In this document: positions 17,940 through 26,143 of the stretch, piece by piece
How the letters are laid out: each line of letters begins with the position of its first letter
Position numbering within the stretch: position 1 is the stretch's first letter
Source: Spirochaetales bacterium
GTDB lineage: Bacteria; Spirochaetota; Spirochaetia; SZUA-6; RPPD01
Assembly: GCA_016930675.1 (NCBI GenBank)
Contig: JAFGGG010000037.1
Span: forward strand, 1 to 64,000
Direction of reading: 5' to 3'
Length of the DNA: 64,000 bases
The notes under the pieces: model-generated
Databases searched by the model: none
Seen by the model: only the letters and a program-made list of their open reading frames with translations
What the model was told of the DNA's origin: nothing
Program-made: the position numbers and the translations under genes

Positions 17940-17970
17940 ACTTCCGAAAAAACCGCCGCCCGTGGTGGTG
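17940..17970. repeat. Probable deleted remnant of the dispersed three-hairpin element
   Basis: The 18 bases at 17940-17957 match the outer end of the element at 52.3 kb (minus-strand reading, 17 of 18), and a CGTGGTGGT at 17961-17969 matches the inner arm of the same hairpin. The intervening loop is missing, so the two arms now form a short hairpin CCGCCGCC-CGT-GGTGGTGG. Read on the minus strand a T6 run follows it. Confidence 0.4.
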
Positions 17971-17979
17971 GCACGCAGA

Positions 17980-19143
17980 TTAGGTGTTTAAATACTCTTT
18001 GAGGATGTTGTCAATATTTTTTTCTTCTTCTAAAAGCACATCCGGCTTTTCGGGAAGGTTTATCCGCCAGTCTTGGGCAAGTACTCCATACAATTCTTTA
18101 ATTTGAGTAAAAATTTGATGCAGGAGTAGACGAGGATCAAGCGTGTTATAGCCTTTAAAAAAGATGGTTATCTTCTCATCATGTATTCTATAGGCAAGCC
18201 CGATCCCGCTCAGCAATGAATTAATAAGCAGGAGAATATCCGCAAAAAAACATTGGGAGGTTATATATTCATTCTTTGCTTTTATAGTTTTTAAAGTGTT
18301 TTTAAGGGACGTAATCATAAGAAATAAAGCCACGTTTTCCGATTTACATTCTTGATAGAGGGAAAGGATGGAAGATTTTCTGTTTTCCCATTTTAAAGGA
18401 TCCAGATACGTAAGCGTGGAAAGTTTTGTTTCTCTTTGCTTAAAAAGGCGCGGCGCTGCTATTCGGCAGATACCGTTTAGAAGAGCGGTTAATGCCTGTA
18501 GATCATATATGTTTTTATCTGCATTAAAAATAATCAGCAGGGCGACAAGCTTTTCGGCATGGATAAACGGAGCGACCAACAAAGGCGCTAAGGAGCGATC
18601 CATGGTGGAAAAAAATAATGGGGAATCAACTTCTGCGATATAGGGAACACCTGAAGCAAGTTTTTCACTGATTTCGGGTGAGGGTTCGGTCAACATCAAC
18701 TGATCGGGATTTTTAACGGCAAGTCCTGAAAGCGCCCATGGCATATAACAGTTTTTCAGGCGATTGAACATAAACAGGGCGGCATCGTACAGATTTAAAA
18801 GTTTTTTAATTTTCTCAAACAGACTGTAAACATATGCTATGCCCTTTATGTTGTCCTGAGCGTCATCGTCAAACTGGTCTATTTTTGCCCGGTACTCTTC
18901 CGCCAAGGGGGAAGCAGGTTGAGGTTTTTGTTTTTTCAGCGGCCAAAATAACGAACGCTGCGTATATACAAAACCACTCTTTACTAATGATATTGTTTTT
19001 TTTAAGAGGCCTTGGCTTGTAATGATTTCACTCAGCTGTTCTGATAACAGCTTTTTCTGGTTTTGATCGCTGTGGTCAACAGTTTGCTGTAGTATAAAAC
19101 ATAGACTTGCTGCCCTCTTTAAAAGACCCATACTGTTTTCCAA
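17980..19143 (-). CDS. GAF-like cytoplasmic protein, possible degenerate signalling domain
   Basis: A 387-aa soluble protein without a signal peptide. Residues about 85-235 look like a GAF domain (YSLFEKIKKLLNLYDAALFMF, shortened; PLLVAPFIHAEKLVALLII). The C-terminal third (about 240-365) resembles a GGDEF fold lacking the active-site motif (IGLAYRIHDEKITIFFKG in its place). A function cannot be given. The frame opens at TTG 19143, preceded by AAGGA at good spacing; ATG 19131 is an alternative. It follows the acidic protein by 20 bp and is likely co-transcribed with it. Confidence 0.6.
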   Translation of the reverse strand: MENSMGLLKRAASLCFILQQTVDHSDQNQKKLLSEQLSEIITSQGLLKKTISLVKSGFVYTQRSLFWPLKKQKPQPASPLAEEYRAKIDQFDDDAQDNIKGIAYVYSLFEKIKKLLNLYDAALFMFNRLKNCYMPWALSGLAVKNPDQLMLTEPSPEISEKLASGVPYIAEVDSPLFFSTMDRSLAPLLVAPFIHAEKLVALLIIFNADKNIYDLQALTALLNGICRIAAPRLFKQRETKLSTLTYLDPLKWENRKSSILSLYQECKSENVALFLMITSLKNTLKTIKAKNEYITSQCFFADILLLINSLLSGIGLAYRIHDEKITIFFKGYNTLDPRLLLHQIFTQIKELYGVLAQDWRINLPEKPDVLLEEEKNIDNILKEYLNT

Positions 19144-19163
19144 AAGTAAGTCCTTTTTTAAGG

Positions 19164-21407
19164 TTAAGAGGCTAATCCTAATTCTTCAAACAACCTTTTA
19201 TACACTTCAAAATATTCAGAGCGAGCAAATTCCTGAATTTTCTCTTCCGGTAAGGCTTCTAAAAGCTGATCCATATAACTGAGTACGGATTTTATTTCAT
19301 CTTTCAAATGCGGTGAGAGATCAGGGCCTTTTTTAACCTGTTCGGAGGGAGCGATAGATTCGGTTGGAACCTCCTCAATATCCATTACCAAGCTGGTTTC
19401 TTCTTCTTGTTCTTCGGTTTCTGCAATGGGCTCGATCGCCAGCTCTTCCAATGTATCTGCCGCTTCCTCGATTTCAGATACGGTTTCCAATCCTTCTAAT
19501 TCACCTTCAGTCTGGCCTTCGGCAGGTTCTTCTTCAAGATCGGGAATTTCTATTTCAATTTCTTCATCGGAGGCTGGTTCTTCCTGCGAGCCCCTGTCTG
19601 CTTCTGCCTCGGCCGCGGCTGATTCAATCTCTTCCAATTCCTGCTCTTCATCCACTGTTTCCAAACCTGGAGCCTCTTCGAGCTCAAGGTCTTGACTTTC
19701 AATTTCTTCGCCAGCTTCGGCTAACGTAGCCTCTTCAATATCTAAATCTCCCAACTCTTCCAATTCTTCAACAGCTTCTTCCTTTTCCTCATCGCTCTTG
19801 TAATCAAGAATGTCCTCTTGATCTACGAGTTGTTCTCCTTCTTCGCTTAAATCTTTAGCTTCTTCCTCTTGTTCCTCTTTGATATCTGCGGTTGTGAGAA
19901 TATTGTCTAATTCTTCACCGGTTAAAGCGATGGTTTCATCCTCTTCTTCGCCTTCGGCGAAAAAACTCTTTTCATCTACATCCTGTTCCGCTTTTTGTTC
20001 TGCTTGGGTGCCGGATTTAACACCTGGTTTTTGAATACGTAAAGCGCCAATCTCCTGCTTCAACTGGGTAAGTTCGGTTTTAATGGATTTAAGCTCTTCT
20101 TCAATCTTTTGTAAAATTTGAGGTGAAGCATCAGCTGTTGTTACGCTCTGAGCAGCGCTTTCCAAACCGGCGGCGCTTTGTTCCATGTCGCCTAATTCAT
20201 CATAACTCTCCGCTATATTAGGTTCATCGGAGAGCGGTACTTCGATCTCTTCAGAATCTAAGGCAATCTCTTCTCCCGACTCCTCCAACTGTTCCTCTTC
20301 TCCGATTTCTTCTAATTCTATCTCCTGCGATTCTTCCGCAAGCGTGTCCTCAAGTTCAGGAAGATCCTCGATCGATTCGGTTTCAGGACCTGCTTCCTGC
20401 GCCGTATCTTCGTCTGCAAGGGACAGCTCTTCTTCAAATGTATCCTCAGCCAGCTCCGTATCCACACCGGCTGAATCCGATTCTTCTTCAGTTTCATCAA
20501 AGATAATCTCTTCGCCAACAGCGTCTTCAGTGTTGGTTCCGGTTTCATCTTCAGTCAGCTCAAGATCTATGTCTAAAGGCGGCACTTCATCATCACTTTC
20601 AATCGGCACGGCATCATGAAGTGCATAGTCCGCTGTTTCCGTGGGGGATGTCTCAAACGATTTTTTTTCCTGCTCTTCAGCAGCTTCAGAATCAATTGAG
20701 ATACCCAATTCATCCAAAGAAACTTCTTTAAAATCACCGCCTGCTTCAGCTTGCTCCGCCTGATCGGCTGTTTCTGTCTGCTCTTCTGCACCTGTCTCAT
20801 CCTGTCCCAGACCGTTTTCTGCTTGTTCAAGAGCCTCAGGGCTTTCTTCATCAAGATCAAAATCGGCCTCTTCTTCGTCTGAAATGTCAGAAAGATCCTC
20901 ATCCAGTTCCAAATCGTCATCAGTTTGTTCGAGCCCCTCCAGGCTCTCCTCATCCAACTCCAGATCCGCCGCTGTTTCTTCGAGCTCTTCCAGATTTTCC
21001 TCATCCAAATCTATATCTATTTGTGCTTCCTCCATGCTTTGAGCGGGTTCTGTTTCCGATTCGGCGATTTCAGAAGCCGCCACTTCGGTTTCTTCATCCA
21101 AGGAGGGCATATCCGCATCCAGATCAAAATCTTCTTCAGGGATTTTTTCAAGGTCTTGTTCCGATGTGTCGCCTGCCTGGCTATCCGGGGTATCTTCTGA
21201 TTCCGTAGCTTCTAAAGCAACGCCGGCATCTTCAGTTTCAAGATCTTCAAGGTTAAAACTGCTTTCTTCTTTTTCCATTTCCGTGTCAGCCACATCTGTG
21301 GGCTCAACTTTCACCCATACTCCGTATTTTTCTAAATCTTCAGTCTTTTGTGGAGAAGATTCAGCCTGAGTTTCAGGTTCAAGGTTTTCGTTATTTTCAA
21401 TATCCAT
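19164..21407 (-). CDS. Large acidic low-complexity protein with a conserved C-terminal helix
   Basis: A 747-aa protein dominated by Glu and Asp. Three parts are ordered or conserved-looking: an N-terminal EKYGVWVKVEP segment (26-36), a heptad coiled coil (ILQKIEEELKSIKTELTQL), and a C-terminal helical block of about 50 residues (IKSVLSYMDQLLEALPEE, EFARSEYFEVYKRLFEELG). Residues 131-198 contain four degenerate copies of a unit like DLELDEESLEGLEQ. It looks like a long flexible scaffold that presents the terminal segments to partners. No family name is assigned; proteins with similar end segments occur in treponemes as I recall. AGGAGA precedes ATG 21407. Confidence 0.75.
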   Translation of the reverse strand: MDIENNENLEPETQAESSPQKTEDLEKYGVWVKVEPTDVADTEMEKEESSFNLEDLETEDAGVALEATESEDTPDSQAGDTSEQDLEKIPEEDFDLDADMPSLDEETEVAASEIAESETEPAQSMEEAQIDIDLDEENLEELEETAADLELDEESLEGLEQTDDDLELDEDLSDISDEEEADFDLDEESPEALEQAENGLGQDETGAEEQTETADQAEQAEAGGDFKEVSLDELGISIDSEAAEEQEKKSFETSPTETADYALHDAVPIESDDEVPPLDIDLELTEDETGTNTEDAVGEEIIFDETEEESDSAGVDTELAEDTFEEELSLADEDTAQEAGPETESIEDLPELEDTLAEESQEIELEEIGEEEQLEESGEEIALDSEEIEVPLSDEPNIAESYDELGDMEQSAAGLESAAQSVTTADASPQILQKIEEELKSIKTELTQLKQEIGALRIQKPGVKSGTQAEQKAEQDVDEKSFFAEGEEEDETIALTGEELDNILTTADIKEEQEEEAKDLSEEGEQLVDQEDILDYKSDEEKEEAVEELEELGDLDIEEATLAEAGEEIESQDLELEEAPGLETVDEEQELEEIESAAAEAEADRGSQEEPASDEEIEIEIPDLEEEPAEGQTEGELEGLETVSEIEEAADTLEELAIEPIAETEEQEEETSLVMDIEEVPTESIAPSEQVKKGPDLSPHLKDEIKSVLSYMDQLLEALPEEKIQEFARSEYFEVYKRLFEELGLAS
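20814..21017 (-). repeat. Four degenerate 14-20-residue acidic repeats in the 747-aa protein
   Basis: Residues 131-198 consist of four adjacent units, each beginning with a D-x-D-L-D-E or DLELDE core and ending in a short Leu/Glu-rich helix (ENLEELEE, ESLEGLEQ, DLSDISDEE, ESPEALEQ). They are an internal expansion of the coding sequence. Confidence 0.6.
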
Positions 21408-21677
21408 CTGTTTCTCCTGGAAACATGATCTTCTTTTATTGTAATATTATCGGTAATCTTCTATTCCTATTTATCATTAAATGTAATTCATGTTCTTTCA
21501 ACTTGTCAATAGAAATACCCCTTATTATAAAATATAGTAAAAAAAATAAATAATAATAGGAAAATTCTAGTTAAAATTCAAAAAATATCATCAATTTTAT
21601 ACATGAAATCGTTGGATTGAACAAATTTTAAATTGCTTTCTAAAGAGAGTTTGTTTATTGACCGTATATTGTAATGA

Positions 21678-22172
21678 ATGCTGAAAACAAAACTTTTTAT
21701 ATCGTTATATATAGGATTTCTGGTATATATTGCATTGAAATCGTTTTTTGGGGCAGGGGGTTTCTTTGACTATATATCTTCAGTTCAGTATAAAGATAAA
21801 CTTAATCAGAATCTGCAGGAACTGGAAATAATCTATCACGATCTTTTCCATGATCTTAAATCATTGAAATCAAATGCTCATATCGTTAAATTATATTCCA
21901 GAGAACTGGGATATTTCGAATCTGATGAGCATGTGATTAAATTCCAGGGCATGGGCCCTAAGAAGATCTTCTATAAAGTGGGCACGGTACTTAAGCGCAA
22001 TCAAGCTTTAAAAGATGAAACTCAAATATTGTTTATAAGTGTGGGTTTTGCTGTTTTCTTGGTAATATTTTTATTTTCATTAATACTTCCGGATAAAAAA
22101 AAGCGAGCTTATGGTAATAAAAAGAGACGATCCGAATCTTTTATCTACGTTAGTGAAAATTCTATCAGATAA
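21678..22172 (+). CDS. FtsB/DivIC-like septum protein
   Basis: A 164-aa bitopic-looking protein. The first 20 residues form a membrane helix, followed by a helical segment (residues 38-70, KLNQNLQELEII) and the short motif KLYSRELGYFESDEHVIKF, the hallmark of FtsB/DivIC proteins of the division septum. A second hydrophobic helix near 117-140 and a basic tail (KKKRAYGNKKRR) are additions to the usual 100-aa form. The last 62 bp overlap out of frame with the Sua5-like gene. It is divergent from the acidic protein across a 270-bp AT-rich gap in which I see no other feature. Confidence 0.7.
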   Translation: MLKTKLFISLYIGFLVYIALKSFFGAGGFFDYISSVQYKDKLNQNLQELEIIYHDLFHDLKSLKSNAHIVKLYSRELGYFESDEHVIKFQGMGPKKIFYKVGTVLKRNQALKDETQILFISVGFAVFLVIFLFSLILPDKKKRAYGNKKRRSESFIYVSENSIR

Positions 22173-22680
22173 CGGGATTGGAATTCTGCCTTGCGATACC
22201 ATATACGGCATAGTCGGTATAGCACCCGCCACAGAATTAAAAATACGCTCTGTAAAAGCACGCTTTGAGAGTAAGCCTTTCTTAATCCTGATTCCAACCC
22301 ATGATTGGTTAAATAACTTTACCCGGCAAAACATACCGCGGGAGTTGGGATCCTTCTGGCCCGGACCCCTCACTCTCATCTTTAAGCATAAAACGCGCAG
22401 AGGAAAAATAGCGCTGCGAGTGCCTGAAGATGATTTCCTTCTCCGGCTTCTTCACACCCTTGGGCGACCTCTTTATTCCACAAGTGTTAATATTTCCGGA
22501 CAGGATTTCCTGTGTCGAATTGAGGATATCAAGCGTGATTTTAAAGAGAGGGTTGATATTATTGTTGATGCCGGTGATTTAACGGATATGGTCCCGTCCA
22601 CAATCGTGGATGTTACAACTAAACCTTTTACCCTGGTGCGCCAGGGTAAATTACATCTTCCTGAACGATTTTTCTTATAA
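22111..22680 (+). CDS. tsaC: L-threonylcarbamoyladenylate synthase (YrdC/Sua5)
   Basis: A 189-aa YrdC-fold protein. The family motifs are GIGILPCDTIYGIVG near the N-terminus, KPFLILI, FWPGPLTLIF and STSVNISG, ending VRQGKLHLPE. It makes the threonylcarbamoyl-AMP used for the t6A37 modification of ANN-decoding tRNAs. The start codon ATG 22111 lies inside the 3' end of the FtsB-like gene, in another frame, and the protein begins with residues needed for the fold, so the 62-bp overlap appears real. It converges with the cNMP-GGDEF gene 7 bp away. Confidence 0.88.
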   Translation: MVIKRDDPNLLSTLVKILSDNGIGILPCDTIYGIVGIAPATELKIRSVKARFESKPFLILIPTHDWLNNFTRQNIPRELGSFWPGPLTLIFKHKTRRGKIALRVPEDDFLLRLLHTLGRPLYSTSVNISGQDFLCRIEDIKRDFKERVDIIVDAGDLTDMVPSTIVDVTTKPFTLVRQGKLHLPERFFL

Positions 22681-22687
22681 GTAAACC

Positions 22688-23653
22688 TCAGGCGCTGATT
22701 ACTCTGTTTCGGCCCTGCTCCTTAGCGGCATAGAGGGCTTTATCCGCCATCTCCTTTATGGCGGTAAGGTCCTTGGCGCTTTCAGGAAAACAAGCAATAC
22801 CTATACTCAGGGTAATCTGCTTAAGATCTCCCTTTACGCTTTTTAGCATGGTCAACGCCTCGACTTTGCTTCTTATATCTTCCGCTAAAAGTGCAGCCTG
22901 TTTCAGGTTTTTATTCGGTAACAGTATGGTAAACTCGTCGCCTCCATAACGGGCAATGACATCTTTTTTTGATAATAATTCTTTAAACACCTTGGTAACT
23001 TCGCATAACGCCTTGTTTCCCACCTCATTCGAATACTGCTCGTTAATCTCCCTGAAATAATCCAGGTCGATCATCATGATGGCTAAGGGCCTGTCCTGGC
23101 TGAGACAGGCATTAAACTGGTCGTGAAGAGCGGTATCCAGGTAACGGCGGTTGTAAACTCCTGTAAGGCTGTCCGTAATCGCTCTCCTGCTCGCTTCATT
23201 GCCCCAACGCACCATCTCGGACAGAAATTTTCCGGTATTACGCAGCCGCTGAGAGATAATGGACAGCATCTTATACATAATCGAAATAGCGATCTCCGGA
23301 TGGTCTTCCAAAGCCTTATAAAAGTCATTTTTATGCATGGTAAAAAGTTCGCTTTTTTCAAGCGCGAAACAGGTCGCGGAGCGGGGAGCGTTTTCAAAGA
23401 TCGCCATTTCACCGAAAAAATTGCCGCCTTTAAATTGGGCGATCTGTTTCTGATTACCGTCCGGCAGTTTTATGGCGCTGGCGATTGTGCCTTTTCTTAC
23501 TATAAAAAGCTCATCACCCTTGTCCCCCTCCTTACATAAAACAGTATCACGCACAGCCTTTAAAGGATTAAGGTAGTGAGCGATAATTGCCAGTTCCTTT
23601 GAGTCAAGATCGGAAAAAATATTTATTCTTTTTAAGAATGATGATGTACGCAT
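22688..23653 (-). CDS. cNMP-binding domain plus GGDEF diguanylate cyclase, paralogue 2
   Basis: A 321-aa soluble protein joining a cyclic-nucleotide-binding domain (about 10-125; FFGEMAIFENAPRSATCFA is the phosphate-binding cassette) to a GGDEF domain (about 160-320) with the intact catalytic motif RYGGDEFTILLPN and downstream SIGIACFP. It should make c-di-GMP under the control of a cyclic nucleotide or other ligand. GAGGA lies 6 nt before ATG 23653. It is one of two tandem paralogues on the minus strand; the 149-bp gap between them is filled by the dispersed hairpin element. Confidence 0.9.
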   Translation of the reverse strand: MRTSSFLKRINIFSDLDSKELAIIAHYLNPLKAVRDTVLCKEGDKGDELFIVRKGTIASAIKLPDGNQKQIAQFKGGNFFGEMAIFENAPRSATCFALEKSELFTMHKNDFYKALEDHPEIAISIMYKMLSIISQRLRNTGKFLSEMVRWGNEASRRAITDSLTGVYNRRYLDTALHDQFNACLSQDRPLAIMMIDLDYFREINEQYSNEVGNKALCEVTKVFKELLSKKDVIARYGGDEFTILLPNKNLKQAALLAEDIRSKVEALTMLKSVKGDLKQITLSIGIACFPESAKDLTAIKEMADKALYAAKEQGRNRVISA

Positions 23654-23677
23654 ATAATCCTCTATTCGCTTTTATTT

Positions 23678-23801
23678 GCGAAAAAGCCACCATCTATGGT
23701 GATGGTTATAAAGATGATAGATGGGTGGTGGCTTTTTCGCCTGCCCCGCACCCCTATGGGGTGCTCCCCGACATACCACCAGCTTTACTGATGGTATGTC
23801 G
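23678..23801 (-). repeat. Dispersed three-hairpin intergenic element, copy A
   Basis: Reading the minus strand, hairpin 1 (23801-23769, 14-bp stem with one G-U) is followed by hairpin 2 (23764-23748, a perfect 7-bp GCACCCC stem) and a long hairpin 3 (23740-23717 with 23697-23678; 14 bp plus 6 bp with a 4-nt bulge). A closely related copy in the opposite orientation is at 52299-52435; within hairpin 1 they agree at 31 of 33 positions. Hairpin 3 carries T5 tracts on both sides and could terminate transcription between the two cNMP-GGDEF genes. Confidence 0.85.
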
Positions 23802-23802
23802 C

Positions 23803-24771
23803 TTAAGAAACAAGCAGCACCTTATTGCCTCCGCCGGTTCTGGCCCGCCACATGGTGTCGAATGCTTTTGTTACCAGTTCGGAAGCTTCTGTAGTATGCA
23901 CAGGGTAAACGGCAATACCGATGCTTACTGTTAAATGAAAATCTTCATCACCTATAAAATCCTGCATGTTATAATTAAAGATGGCCTGTTTGAGTTCTTC
24001 GGCAATTTTCTGCGCGCTTTCCTGATTTTGATTGGGAAGCACAAGCGCGAATTCGTCTCCGCGCAGTCTTATCCCGATATCTTTACCGGTAAGCTTTGCT
24101 TTCACCATATCCGCCAGAACCCTCAACACTTTATCTCCGGCAGCATGACCGAATTTATCGTTTACCTCTTTAAAATTATCCGGTTTTATCACCAGAAACG
24201 AGGTCTTGTCTCCGTAACCCGGAAGTTGAACGTTGAAATCCTCATCCAAAAAACTGCGATTATAAAGACCTGTCAATTTATCATAGAGCACCTGCTTGCG
24301 CAGGTCTTCTATCCATGGTACTTTTTCCGAGACCAGTTTATTGGTATGCCGGATTCTGCCTGCTACCAGCGTGACGAGTTTATGCAAAATACGGGCGCAG
24401 ATGGAAGGGTGCTCTTCGAGAATATCCGTAAAAAGAAATCCTTGGGCAGGAAAACAGAGTAAAGTGGTATCTGTCTCCGCTACCGCGTCCGCGGTGCGGG
24501 GAGCGTTTTCAAAAAAATCAATTTCCCCAAAACATTCACCTTTAATAAAATGGGCGATCTCTCGTTCTTCATTATTTCCTGATCGGCTTATAATACGTAC
24601 TTCACCCTGTTTTATTATATAAAGGGCATTACCCAAACTTCCGGATTTAAATATAACTTCGTTATCCGGATATGTTTTGAATTCACTGTGTTTGGCTACT
24701 ATTTTCAATTCCTGCTGTTGAAGTTTGGAGAAGATTTCGGCTTTTTTCAGCAATGCTATTTTATCATTCAT
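23803..24771 (-). CDS. cNMP-binding domain plus GGDEF diguanylate cyclase, paralogue 1
   Basis: A 322-aa paralogue of the following gene with the same order: cNMP-binding fold (about 10-125; CFGEIDFFENAPRTADAVA) and GGDEF domain (about 165-320) with the active-site motif RLRGDEFALVLPN and SIGIAVYP. The first glycine of GGDEF is replaced by Arg (RGDEF), which is seen in active cyclases, so c-di-GMP synthesis is still expected. The two share segments such as YDKLTGLYNRSFLDE and TDSLTGVYNRRYLDT, indicating a tandem duplication followed by divergence. No Shine-Dalgarno is visible before ATG 24771. Confidence 0.9.
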   Translation of the reverse strand: MNDKIALLKKAEIFSKLQQQELKIVAKHSEFKTYPDNEVIFKSGSLGNALYIIKQGEVRIISRSGNNEEREIAHFIKGECFGEIDFFENAPRTADAVAETDTTLLCFPAQGFLFTDILEEHPSICARILHKLVTLVAGRIRHTNKLVSEKVPWIEDLRKQVLYDKLTGLYNRSFLDEDFNVQLPGYGDKTSFLVIKPDNFKEVNDKFGHAAGDKVLRVLADMVKAKLTGKDIGIRLRGDEFALVLPNQNQESAQKIAEELKQAIFNYNMQDFIGDEDFHLTVSIGIAVYPVHTTEASELVTKAFDTMWRARTGGGNKVLLVS

Positions 24772-24866
24772 ATATTTATTATCTGTATTATCCGGCTAAA
24801 ATATTATCATTTGTCATTTTTATGTTAGTATATTTCTCTTTTATACGCAAATCTAATATTATTGAT

Positions 24867-26060
24867 TTATTCTTTTAACTGTTTTCGTATTATATACCCC
24901 GGTTTGATCTTTTTAGCGGTCTTTAGATAATATTCCTTGCCGTGATCGGCCTTTTCCACCGGCTCTCTGTTTTCGTCAAGAATAAGGAATTTGTTATCTT
25001 TGATGAAGCACACGTCGTAGCCGATATATTCAATTGTGTCATCCGCCCGGATTTGGTTTTTCACGTACAGTTTGTACTGCCCGGGCCGGCTTTGTTCGCC
25101 AACCGTTCCCAGAAAAGCATATGACCGTATATACGAGGTGAGGGTGGGTTTTTGGATCTCCTGCTTCTCAAAAAAGAAACCGGTCCAGAACTCCCTGTGG
25201 CTTACCTTGTCAAGCTCGGCAATATATGCGGTAATGTCTTCATCCGATTTTTTAAGCAGTTTGTCCAGTGCTTTACGGTAGGCGCGCGTGACAATGGCGG
25301 TGTAGTATACGGATTTCATCCTGCCCTCGATTTTAATGGCGTCGACACCGGCGTCGGATAAGGATTTAAGATGATGTACCATGCACAGATCCTTGGAAGA
25401 GAGGATGGAGGTAAACTCATGGCCTTCAATTACCGGAAAGTATTCTCCGGGCCTTTCCTCTTCTTCCAGCACACGGTAGTGCCAGCGGCAGGAATGAGCG
25501 CAGTCGCCTTTATTGGCCGAGCGTTCTGCCATATACGCGCTTAGGAAACAGCGGCCCGAATAGGCAAGGCACATGGCGCCGTGCACAAACACCTCGATAT
25601 CAATATTAACCTTATTCTTTATCTGTTCGATCTGTTTGAGATTAAGCTCCCTGCCCAGCACGATGCGGGAAAATCCCATATCCTGATACGCTTTGGCTGC
25701 TTCCGAATTTATACAGTTGGCCTGTGTGCTCAAATGCAGAGGGACCGAAGGAAGATGCTGCCGCAGTACGTTCACAATTCCGATATCACTTAAAATAACA
25801 CCTGAAAAGGGAAACTGCGCTATGGATTCCATACTCGCGTTTAGTTCTTCTATATCATTATCATGAAAGTAGATATTGAGTGCGCCGTACAGTTTTTTGT
25901 TATTCTTTATTGCGGAGATTTCAGTGTGTTCCGAACCACTGAAATTATCCGCCTGGGCGCGCAGTGAAAAGTCCTTTATTCCGATATAGACCGCGTCGGC
26001 ACCGTAGAGATAAGCGCATTTTAGTTTTTCCATATTTCCCGCGGGAGCAACCAGTTCCAT
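24867..26060 (-). CDS. Peptidase U32 family protein, tRNA/rRNA hydroxylation type
   Basis: A 397-aa U32 family protein. It begins MELVAPAGNMEKLKCAY, the typical start of the N-terminal barrel, contains the signature GAMCLAYSGRCFLS and continues with the Cys-rich GDCAHSCRWHYR, the region that may hold a cluster. Lengths of about 400 aa with a short C-terminal beta domain resemble TrhP (ho5U34 in tRNA) or RlhA (23S rRNA C2501) rather than the true collagenases. These proteins use prephenate for hydroxylation in E. coli; that is family knowledge, not visible here. AAGGA precedes ATG 26060. It is divergent from the RmlD-like gene. Confidence 0.85.
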   Translation of the reverse strand: MELVAPAGNMEKLKCAYLYGADAVYIGIKDFSLRAQADNFSGSEHTEISAIKNNKKLYGALNIYFHDNDIEELNASMESIAQFPFSGVILSDIGIVNVLRQHLPSVPLHLSTQANCINSEAAKAYQDMGFSRIVLGRELNLKQIEQIKNKVNIDIEVFVHGAMCLAYSGRCFLSAYMAERSANKGDCAHSCRWHYRVLEEEERPGEYFPVIEGHEFTSILSSKDLCMVHHLKSLSDAGVDAIKIEGRMKSVYYTAIVTRAYRKALDKLLKKSDEDITAYIAELDKVSHREFWTGFFFEKQEIQKPTLTSYIRSYAFLGTVGEQSRPGQYKLYVKNQIRADDTIEYIGYDVCFIKDNKFLILDENREPVEKADHGKEYYLKTAKKIKPGYIIRKQLKE

Positions 26061-26143
26061 GATAATCCTTCTATTATGTACATATTATTACTTCTTATTA
26101 TGGCTAAAAGTCAAGTTTTAAATTATGCTCATATATATAGATA

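Noticed and set aside
19364-20619. Several plus-strand open frames opposite the acidic protein
   Set aside because: They arise from the Glu/Asp codon bias of the 747-aa protein; their products are Ser/Leu/Pro-rich low complexity.
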